64,000 nucleotides of DNA from Atherinomorus stipes. Its lineage: Eukaryota; Chordata; Actinopteri; Atheriniformes; Atherinidae. The notes beneath the pieces are model-generated. The model was not told the origin of the DNA. It searched no databases and worked only from the letters and a program-made list of their open reading frames with translations. The stretch is from positions 496,001 to 560,000 of the forward strand of contig JALJCO010009027.1 of assembly GCA_023101725.1 (NCBI GenBank). The letters are read 5' to 3'. Position numbers and translations under genes: made by a program. This document shows, piece by piece, positions 25,701 through 36,200 of the stretch (position 1 is the first letter of the stretch; every line of letters begins with the position of its first letter).

Positions 25701-28188
25701 CATTTTTGCCCCCCTGTCTCTTTCTGATGGTGGAGTCATCAACACTGACCTTAATTGAGGCAAGTGAGGCCTGCAGTTCTTGGATGTTGTTCTGGGGTCT
25801 TTTGCGACCTCTTGGATGAGTCGTCGCTGTGCTCTTGGGGTAATTTTGGTAGGCCGGCCACTCCTGGGAAGGTTCACCACTGTTCCATGTTTTCACCATT
25901 TGTGGATAATGGCTCTCACTGTGGTTCGCTGGAGTCCCAAAGCTTTAGAAATGGCTTTGGAACCTTTTCCAGACTTAAATTTGTCAGGCAGGTCCTATTT
26001 AAGTGATTTCTTGATTGAGAACAGGTGTGGCATTAATCAGGCCTGGGTGTGGCTAGAGAAATTGAAATCAGCTTTCCAAAGATGTGATAAACCACAGTTT
26101 ATTTATGTTTTAACAGGGGGGGGGGGGGCAATCACTTTTTCACACAGGGCCTAGTAAATTTGGATTTTTTTTTCCCTCCCTTACTAATAAAAATCTTCAT
26201 TTAAAAACTGCATTTTCTGTTTACTTGTGTTATCTTTGTCTCACATTTAAATTTGTTTGATCTGAAACATTCAAGTGTAACTAACATGCAAAAAAGTAAG
26301 AAATCAGGAAGGGGGCAAACACTTTTTCCACACAGCTGTACAGATGTGTCCTTTTGAACATTACATTATTTCAGGTCATTTTGTTGTTGTTGTTTTTTTG
26401 TCCATTTAAGACTGTTTTTGTCTTATACTATTAATTTTTGCATATCATTGTCATTTGCTTTTAACTTTGGTGGTTTTTGGACATATTTTTGTCCTTTTTC
26501 ATCTTAGGTGACATTTCTGTCTCTTTTATGTCATTTTGTGTCATATCTAGATATTTGTGACTCAGTCTGGTTGCTTTTCATCTGTTTGTGTCACATTTAA
26601 AGCATTTTTTTTGTCAACTAACCGCTTTTTATTCAGCTTCTTGTAGGGGTCTTCTGTTTCTGTCGTGTGGTATTTAAAAAAAAAAAACCTTTTGTCTTTG
26701 TGGGATTGCCACTTTTGATTGCTTTGTGTCTTTTTTGGATGCATATTTCACTTTTTCACTTCTCTCTTTCGACTCTCCGGGCTCGTGCCTGGTAGACCGA
26801 CTTAGAAATCTGTTCATGAAAGCTTCATTTTTATAGATTTCATGGATTGTTTGCCAGCATTCATATATGTTGTAAGCAACAGAAAAGGATTGAATACATA
26901 GAAGGTTATTAAAAACTAAGGTTGATGAATATGTAGAGCTGGATTTATAACTAGTGGCTCATATGTTGTGTTTTCCACCAAAGGTCCAAATGTATGGGCT
27001 GGAGAGCCACAAGATTGAGACATGGAGAGGTGATTCACTTCGAAGTAAATAACAAGCACAGATAAATGGCATTTTCTCTGCGCACACATCTCAGTGAATT
27101 TCCATTTGAGCTCTCCCTGTTCTTCTGTTTAGATGTCTACTTACAGTATTCCAATCAATTACTTAACAGTATTTCTCCAGAGGCCAGGTGAGTGCGCACA
27201 TCAATTAGAGTAAAGTCTGCCTGTCTTTCCTGCAAAGCAGTAAATTCCTCTGCTATCTCTTTTCCTGCTGTAGCCTCTTTGATGCCATCTATTCCTTACT
27301 CAGACACAAAATCCACAGGCTGCCTGTCATCGATCCAGAGTCTGGAAATGTCCTGCACATTCTGACCCACAAAAGAATCCTCAAGTTCCTTCATCTTTTT
27401 GTGAGACATCTCTAAGCTGAAATTTGCCAGAATGGCCTTGTGCATGCATGATATCTTGTAAGTGTAAGTTGTTTGTGTACCTTCAGGGTAAAAGCTTCCC
27501 AAGCCTGCATTCCTCCAGAGGCAGATCCAGGAGCTGGGGATAGGAACTTTCAGGAACATTGCCACAGTTCAGCAGACAGCAACGCTTTATGATGCCCTCT
27601 CAATATTTGTAGAAAGGCGAGTGTCAGCACTCCCTGTGGTGGATGAACAAGGTATCATTTTTACAGAAAGCATGTTTATTTCCAGCACTGAAAGCTAATT
27701 TAACATCAACAAACACTTTTTTTCAGGCCGAGTGGTGGCACTCTACTCAAGATTTGACGTTATCGTGAGTATTGCAGAGGTTTCTGTTTGTCACAACCGC
27801 TGCAGATTTTGGGGACTTTCTCAGAAACGGATTCTGTGTTTGTCAGAATCTTGCAGCCCAGAAGATTTATAACAATCTGGACATGACGATGCAGGAGGCC
27901 ATTCGCAGGCGCTCGTGTTATGTTGAGGGTGTGATCAAGTGCCATCCTGATGAAACTTTAGAAACTATTATAGACCGAATAGTCACAGCTGAGGCAAGCT
28001 TTTCTGCCCTTTATCAGATTTCTTATCAATTTAGGATGAAAGGAAATCACTCATGTTCGTCCTTCTCCTAGGTCCATCGGCTGGTCATGGTGGACAAGGC
28101 TGATATAGTAAAGGGCATCATCTCTCTGTCAGACCTGCTGCAGGCCATGGTCTTAACCCCTGCAGGTATTGATGTCCTTATGTCCTAA
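22773..28188 (+). CDS. prkag3: AMPK gamma subunit, PRKAG3 type
   Basis: Nucleotide-sensing regulatory subunit of AMP-activated kinase, with four CBS repeats that bind AMP/ATP. Exons: 22773-22790, 22905-22941, 23104-23204, 24124-24205, 24283-24341, 26984-27029, 27133-27187, 27274-27400, 27495 (or 27487)-27651, 27727-27764, 27847-27993 and 28072-28188, about 327 residues. Diagnostic stretches are [46 protein letters not shown] and VHRLVMVD. The end [10 protein letters not shown] resembles human PRKAG3 (SPAGIDALGA) rather than PRKAG1, and the neighbourhood also fits PRKAG3, although much of the core looks PRKAG1-like. It lacks the long N-terminus of human PRKAG3. Exon 9 with the first acceptor (27,487) is 165 nt and breaks the frame; the second acceptor (27,495) keeps the frame but drops three residues. 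Intron 11 begins with GC instead of GT. Confidence 0.9.
23640..23765. mobile_element. L2-like LINE 3' fragment in prkag3 intron 3
   Basis: The words GGGGAGAACATGCAAACTCC and GGAGTTCGAACCAGCAACCT are typical of the 3' part of vertebrate L2-like LINEs. Only this fragment is recognisable. Nearby, at about 23,925-23,950, TTTATTTTTCCCAAAGGGAA resembles another fish LINE tail in the reverse sense. Confidence 0.6.
24801..26340 (-). mobile_element. Tc1-family transposon with decayed transposase, in prkag3 intron 5
   Basis: Inverted terminal repeats start TACAGCTGTGTGAAAAAGTG on the left and end CACTTTTTCCACACAGCTGTA-like on the right, with TA at both tips as expected for TA-target insertion. The minus strand encodes pieces of a Tc1 transposase in order: an HTH region with [18 protein letters not shown] (about 25,900-25,980), [19 protein letters not shown] (25,614-25,880), a catalytic-region fragment [20 protein letters not shown] (25,207-25,392), and [20 protein letters not shown] (25,020-25,205). 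The pieces lie in different frames with stop codons between them, so the gene is dead. A G-homopolymer at 26,117 sits inside one arm. Confidence 0.93.
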
Positions 28189-30271
28189 CACCAGAAGACA
28201 GAGGTTTCCTCTCTCCTCCTTTACTTGTCTGTGTAGGTTTAAGTCCTGGCAGTGCATCTTGACAGGTAAGCTAATGAGTCTCTTTAACATCCCAACCACC
28301 CCTTTTAATCCCTACCTTGTTTGGTCAACATAAAGAGATTTTAAGTTGAAAACAGTACAAAACTATCTCTTTTCACTCACAAAATCCCATCTGCTAAACC
28401 GATGCATTGATTAATTTTAAAACAAGATTTCAGTGGACTGGAATGATCGGTTTTTGTGTCTTTCAGAAATTGACAAGAGAGATGAAAAGAGGAGGAGAAA
28501 CTTCCTGGCTGTGATGCAGTTTACATTTAAATGTCTTCCACGATCAAGGACTTTGTCAAATATGAATGGACATCCCGGAATGTCCCTAAAAATATCCCTA
28601 CTGGATCAGTTTGTCCAAACTGAGTTCTGTTTACTGTAAAATGCTATATTTCTGCAATAAATTTATATTAATTACAGCTTCGTTTTTTTTTTCAAAGTGC
28701 ACTATAAAAGATTATTTTTCAAATAGCATATATAAAATATTGCTGTTTTTTAAATTATTAATAAAAAATGTTAATAGAAATTCTAATGTCACTGACAGTT
28801 AAGAGGCTGCAGAGATTTTGCAGGTCTTCTTACTGTGTGCACGTGAGTGGGGTGTGTTCATCTTTATGTAACATCTCTAACACGAAGCAGGAACTGCAAC
28901 CGCATGGTGGTACAACCAGGCTTGATTTAACCCTGTCGTCCCGACACGGTAAACAAGGAACCACGTGACCACATTTTTTTTTTCTTATCTATGACGGGCC
29001 TTATCGTCCATCCGCCCATCTGTGCCTCTACCATCGAGATATCAAGTAGCGAGAAATTGTCAAGAACAAAAACGGAAGTAAATATTTTCTTCAAATTAAA
29101 ACACAAGCTTAATGCTATATGTGTGTATCAATTCATTCCTATACTTTTCACAACAGTGATGTACATAAAAGGCACTTTAGCCATCACACACTAACTTAAT
29201 TAGACTTTTTAAAAAAAAAAAAAATGTACTTGTCCAATTGAGCAATGTTTGAGTACTTTTTGTATAAAACAATGTTCTTTCACAAAGGTGATTCCAAAAA
29301 TAAAACCAGCATGTCTGAAACTATTTCTATGCAAACAGTGGATGTTGAATGTAAATAAAAGTTTTTGACTCTTTTATAACTTGTTAAGGTTATTTCTACT
29401 ACTAACAATAAGAATAAGAAAACCCTTTATTTGTCCAACAATGGGGAAATTTGCAATTCTGCAAAAGCACACATACAGTGGACCAGTCTGAAGTGAATAG
29501 ACAGAAAAACTTACAAACATAAACAAAGGTTAGAAATAAAATAAATTAAGATAGGTTAAGTAGACCATACGGGAGTTTTATAACACAATAATGAATAAAT
29601 AACAAGGGTGTAACAATTTTGTGAACAACAATTCGATTCATGTCATGATTTGTGGTTTCTGATTCAATTCATGGATGATATTGGTTCACTTAGAACGATA
29701 CAATACGATTCAATTCAGTGACTTGAAATCAAATCAGAAACCATGAATTATGATATGAATTGAATCATTGTTTAACCAAATCGTTACACCCCTAATAAAT
29801 AATGAATAACTAGTCATTTGTGCTGACTAGTGGTTGTGTGTACAGTATATGGATATTCAGAAATAAACAAATAATAGACTAGTGTGTATTATTACAGTTA
29901 TTCTTTTTAAAAAAAAAAAAAACACACATTGGCTTGTGTGTTTTGTTGGTTGGGGCCTGTATAAAGATTTTTTTCTTTTGTGTAAAATATTTCTTTTTAA
30001 ATCCCCATAAGTGGATTTACATGAATCATGTATTATCATTATTGTTGTTGTTGTCGATTAACTTGTCAAAAATTGTATTTTCACCCATCAAAAAAAATTG
30101 TGAAATTGAAGCTTTAGATTAAGGGTGGGGGGGAACCAAATTACATAAAATAAATAACCTTACTTTGAAAATCCAGACCGGAAACTCAAGTTTATTAAAG
30201 CCTGTTCTACTTTACGTCGATATTTCCATATACCCCGTGATCTCCAAAACAACATAACAAAGTGGGGAAAC
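28189..30271. other. Intergenic between prkag3 and retreg2
   Basis: No coding exon was recognised. It holds CACGTG motifs at about 28,841 and 28,963, a reverse-sense fish LINE-like tail at about 29,420-29,456 (TTTATTTGTCC, GGGGAAATTTGCAATTC), the palindromic MITE at 29,605-29,794 and, in the last 100 bases, the retreg2 promoter and 5' UTR. Confidence 0.45.
29605..29794. mobile_element. Short palindromic MITE
   Basis: It begins AAGGGTGTAACAATTTTGTG and ends AAATCGTTACACCCCT, with inverted arms rich in GATTCAATTC. About 190 bases, no coding content. The termini fit a hAT-like non-autonomous family, but the class is not certain. Confidence 0.7.
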
Positions 30272-33200
30272 ATGGCGAGCGGAGAGGAGGCCAGAAGACG
30301 TCCCTTAGTAACCTCCTCTTCGGTCGGCCTGGAGGAACTCTTCCCCGCCGGAACGTCGGAGCAGCCGTGCGTGGAGGAGAACCCGGAGCTCGAGCGTTTG
30401 CGGGAGCGTCTTCAGGCTTGGTTATCGCAGTACGAGCCCCTGCTGCTATGGGTGCAGAGGCTGCTGGTCTGGGAGAGGCCGCTCTACAGCATCTCCGTCG
30501 CCCTGACGCTAAACACATTATTCTGGTACCCCGTCGACTTTACTTTGTAATCACATTGTGTTGATAAGGCTGCCATGAAGTACATCATTAGCCCACTAGC
30601 TAATGTCAGCGCGGATATTACGAATGAATGTCAAGATAAGTTAGCTAATCCCACGTCTTTAGCCTAATGCTAACGTAGCTTGCCAGCCAGTTTAAATTAA
30701 TTTGTCAGCACGAAAATGTGCCGTTGTTTGTGTCAATGTATAACGTTATTGCGCAAATTAAACGAACAAAGTTATTTTAGGTTGTTCCACCTGTTACCAG
30801 CGTAATTCAAGCAAGTGCTCATGTCATGCTGAACGGCTCAGGCCTCGTTCATCAGCTGTCAGAAGGAAACTCACTTTCTCTCGCCTCATATTCAAGAACA
30901 GCAACTAATAGAAATGCTAACAAGACAGCCAGCTGCAACATTAAATGTATTTTTATGCTAATAACAGTTTGTATGTTGTGTTTCTCCACAGGCTTCTTTC
31001 GTCCACCTCCCTGCGGCCCCTTTTCCTGCTGAGTGTGTCCCTGCTGGGACTAATGCTACTGGAAAGATGGAAGCCCAAGTTACCCATCATTACTGGTGAG
31101 TCCAGGCCTCCCACTGAGAGTCTATTTAGCATTATTGCTGGCATTACTGTGGATAAATACAATTAAAGCTTCTGCCTCACCCAACTAGTGTGAGGCTGTT
31201 TGGTTTTAGATGATTAAGGACATTGTGTTAGGTTAGTATAATTAAATGTTGTACTATTTCATATTGATTGTCTTTGGTCATCTTTAAAATCATGTTTTGA
31301 TCTTGTAAAACTCAACTTTTGCTGATAATCTGCTTCTCGTTGTTTCCTTTCCTGTAGTTCAACATGTAGAGGCTCACCCTGTTCAAAGGTGTGTATCAAA
31401 CAAATTTTGGACATTTTTCTTTGACACACAAACTGTTATTTTCAAGTCTTAAACATCTTAAGTCTTTGTCAAAATTTCCTAATGTCATCCTTGTCATATG
31501 TTGTATTGTGTGAACAAGGAATGCCACCACTCCCCAAACCTGACTTCAAACACTTAAAGCACAGATTGTTATTCTTGACGAGTGCTAATTTAGTGTTGCA
31601 ATATTTGTGTTTTGAACTCAGGGAAACGATGAGTTCGGAGCAGCGTCTGCTTAGTATTCCTGAGCTCAGCCACCACCTTGCCGAGAGCTACCTGACCTGC
31701 TGCCTGTACCTGCAGGAGATGCTGCAGTACAAACAGCAAAACCACGGCAAGGTGTGCACATTGTGAGGAATTTTTTACATGTTTTTGAACTGAAATTTGA
31801 ACATTTTGGTTTAATAATCTATATTTTATCTTTCTCAGTTCTGTGCAATGATGTGCAGCGGCTGCTTTGTTCTTGCTGTTGTTGGGCATTACGTACCGGG
31901 AATCATGATCTCTTATATTATTGGTGAGTCATTTCTCGCCTAACTAACTGTCTGAATGTGGTTATGAGTAATGATTGCAATCAGTGGTGTGATTACATTG
32001 AATGCTATGTTGGATTATATTTTGATATATGAACTGGTAAAATGCCACTTTTTCTGTTTGGTGCATGTAAAGCATCATGATTTAAAAATACTAAAGTAAT
32101 CATTATTTTAGTCTTGAGTGTGCTGCTGTGGCCTTTGGTGGTGTACCATGAACTCATCCAGAGGATGTACACTGGCTTGGAGCCAATCCTGATGAAACTG
32201 GACTACAGCATGAAGGGAGAAACGGAGCACCGCAAGCATGACAAGAGGAGTGAGTGTTACTGAGGCACATTTAAAAATTTGTGGCCATAATGTAAGACAT
32301 AAGTGTACCTTTCCTCTTTCTAGCATGTTGAGAGTGTGTGTTTTGTTTTTTTCTAACAGAGGTAAAGAAGGAAGTGGAAGAAGGGGACGAGCCAAGAGCA
32401 GAAACAGAGAGTGAAAGTGAGGTGGAGGAGGAATTGTCTTGTTTTGCTCCAACGGTAAGGACACTCATCTGAGAAATCATATCAAGATGCGTGGAAAATT
32501 GGTTTTGTGAGGATATGTTTTGCTTGAAACTGTAAAATCATCATAGGAAGCAGCACAAATGTGCTAATGTACTAGATGTATGGAGCGCTGAGGTCAGCAC
32601 TGACCTCTGTGAATGTGGTGTCATGTTAATGGAATGAACCTCTGTGCTGTGGCTCACAACTTCAAGGATTATCTTTCACGTTTGACCACATTCCATTAGT
32701 ACAACTGAAAGATGTGTAAGCCTGTAGGTCAGCTCAGTAAATGATAAAGGGTTATTCACATAAATGAGGACGAAAGAAACTGAAGACATAGAGCTACATC
32801 AGTTATCTGCATCTGAGATGTCGGACTGGTCTCAGCTGACAAGCATGTGTTTCTATTCAAAATACGTTTTGAGTCAGCTGTCGCAGCCTTGCATGGGCAT
32901 GAAATCGGTCATGCCCATGCTTTACCTGGTAATTGTCCATGTTTAGTTTTCAGTGAAGCATATCAAAGGTGTGGATAGAGGCAATTCTCCTGCAGGCACA
33001 TGCATTGCAGGTTCAGACCTTCCATGTGATCACAGATGTTGGAGCTACACATGGTTGGGCCTTCACAATCAGCTTTAGGTGATACAATTTGCATCACACA
33101 GGCCATGCATGCAAGCAGACATGGAAGAATTTGTGAATAGTATATGTGCATATTGGAGTACTATTGGAGTACGCTCTAGTATGCAAACACTAAACACAAA

Positions 33201-36200
33201 GCAGTGAAATAGGACTGCATAATATGCAGCTTTGTACAGCAATAATTATTAGATTTGAGCATATAGATGTATATATGCTGTGTTTCCAAATATTTTTGCT
33301 CAACTTGATAGAAGCAAAGGTGCCTCTGTATCATGGATCACCAAATCTGGACTTCCAGGGCCCGTGTCTGGAGGTTTTCAGTGTTCTTGTGCCAACAAAC
33401 TTCACTCAAATTAACGAGTCACTGTGCAGAACTGCACTGGCTGTTGAATCCATTTCATATGAGTCGTGTGCTTGAGCAGGTAAATGTTGAAAACCTGCTG
33501 GACATTCGCCCAAGAGGTCCGGGTTTGGTGATCCCTGCTGTATATGTTAGGTCTTAATGCAGACAGTTGGATGTCCCTCAGTCATCTTGTGCACGCAGCA
33601 TGCTGTCCTGGTACTTTTGCTGGTCCACATTTCCCTTTTTAATTTTTAGTTCTTATTTATTCATTTTCATTTTGACTTTTATGGATTGATTTTGGATCAT
33701 CCATAAGTGCATCACGATGCATCTAAGATAAGATTATTAACACCATTTATAGCAAGAGAGTCATTGAAATTAGAAAACGGAAAAACATTTTTTTACTGTC
33801 ACCGCACTGTAAATACAGTAAAATAATAGAATGGAATAAAATGTATAGAACAATGACCAATATACACACTCCTATACATTCACATGCCAGCTGTCTGTGT
33901 CCTTATGGCCCCAAAGAAGGAAACTTTTCATTTCAGATATGATCAAAGAAAATAATACTGATTTTGACAGTTGTTGCTTGTAGCTCTTTTCATGTTCAAG
34001 CTTGACTGAATTGTTGTGGTGTAAAGCTGTTGGGGTGTGTTGGTAATTAAATAGGACTGGAGATGAAAGTTAACAGGCTAACAAGCTTTTGAATTTAAAT
34101 TACAGTCATTTGTTTGCATGATAAACCATTTGAGTATCCAGAAAATGAAAAAAATGGTCAGCTTGAGAAAATTTAGGTTTAAAGGTTCAGTGTGTAACAA
34201 GATCAGAGGTGGTATATGATTAAAAACCATTTTTATAGGTGTTGGATCCCTTTACTAAAATAAATCTTATGTTTTTATTCTCTCATAATAAGTCATTTAT
34301 ATCAAGTTGATGTGGCTCCACGGGTTACAGTGTCTCTAAAAACTCTGACATAAGAAACCTCTGAACCTTGATTGGTGCAAGGGCAAAGTAATGGCTTCAA
34401 AGGACCATATAAAGACTGGATCCACTCACAGATGAAAACATGTTTATGTCTTGAGGAATTTTGGCCCATGATGGCCACAGTCCATTCACAACTTGCTATA
34501 GACAAGTTTCACGGACATTAACGTTTTACCCCCACAATCAATCAATTTCTGCCAAGCGCTTCCGGTCGATAATATCTGCATTCATTTACACTGAATAGTT
34601 GTGTGAATGCTTTCAAAGCATTCACACTATTGTTTTCCTGTTTCCCTTTATTCCACATTATTCGTCTTCCGCCGTTTTCGGTTCGCTACTCCTTCTAGCC
34701 CTTTCAACTCACTTCAACCATTCAGGTATCAAAACGTTCAGAAAATTCAGGACATGCCTGCTATGACTTTTATAGTTGATATCTTCAACGGTTTTCAAGT
34801 TATTGATCATTTATCGGTAAATTTTTCCCATTCATTTCTATGGGGAAGCCTTCAAATCCTTCAAATCCTTCAAATCCCTTCAACAAACTTCAGCTCCTTT
34901 CAACCTCTATAACTTCAGCATACTTTCAGCTAGAAACACCATTCAAAGTTTTTTCAAATCTTCAAATCTTCAGCTTTTCAGCTATGACTTTTCAGCTTCA
35001 TATCTTCAGCTAATTTTGAATTACGCCAGTTTACAAATTGTTCAACTTTTAGATTTTCAGCTTTTTCACTCCCTTCAGCTCCACTCTACTTCCACTCTAA
35101 CTTCAAACCCTTCAGCTCCGTTCAGAGTTCATATCTTCAACATAGTTTCAGCTAGAAACACCATTCAAAGCTTCAAATACTCTTCAGGAGTTGAACAACT
35201 ACAATCTATACTTTCAGCTTCATATCTTCAACCGATTTTGAGCTATGCCCTCTGAAAAAACATGAAAAATTGCACTTTTCAGGCCAAAATTTTTCGTCCT
35301 CAGGAAAATCTTAAACAAATGCCCATAACTTCTACAGTTTTCATCGCAGAAAAATAAAATTTACATCAAAACGGAGCTTGACTCGTTGGCTTCGTCAGAA
35401 CCCCCGGGTCGAAAATCCGTCAGACGCACCGTTTTCGAACTACGCCCCTCGGAATCTTACAAAGTCACCATTTTGCCCCTATTAAACTCCATTGTAATCT
35501 GGATGAAGAATCCTAAAAGTCAGGCAGATTAAAACTGCCAGCATTTAAATTCTGTTCCACTTAGGATAAAATAAAAGACATTTCTGAGTTCCTCAAAGCC
35601 TCGTGACGCTCACGGTGAAAAAATTATTTTGATATCTGTTACGGATTTCTCTCAGTGAACATTTGTTCGGGGAGTGCGCTCGAGCCTTTTCCAGGCATTT
35701 TCAATGGAGTTTCTGATCCAATTATGTCTGTGTCATCTGCAGCCTGTCACACACACACAGGTGCTGCGTTGTCATGACAACCTGATCAATTCTCCCTGCT
35801 GTGTTAATTAGCTTCACCTTTGACCTGATTCCTTATCTATAAAGCAATGTATGATGAAGATGGAGCTTTAAAGCCACTGCAGTCATCATCACTGTCCCTC
35901 TGTCCACTTATCTGGTCATTCACCATGTCCTCAACACCACAACTCTTCTCTCCTTCCTCATCCTCCCTCTTCTTCATCATCTCTCTTTTCTGGCTCCTAT
36001 CTCATCTTCATCATCTCTCCTTCCTGGCTCCTCCATCATCCTCTCTCCTCTTCATCATCTCTCCTTCCTGGCTCCTAGCCTCATCCTCCCTCCTCTTCAT
36101 CATCTCTCCTTTCTGGTCCCTCACTCTCTGTTCTTCCTCTTCCTCATCTTTCCTTCTTCCTCCTCCCATTCTTCCTTTCTCATCTCATTGATCCTTTCCA

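Noticed and set aside
28433..28639. 68-codon frame after prkag3 as a further exon
   Set aside because: The gene already ends with the PAGID-type terminus and stop at 28,188.
35847..36191. 114-codon Ser/Leu-rich frame
   Set aside because: Lies wholly in a degenerate pyrimidine tandem repeat.
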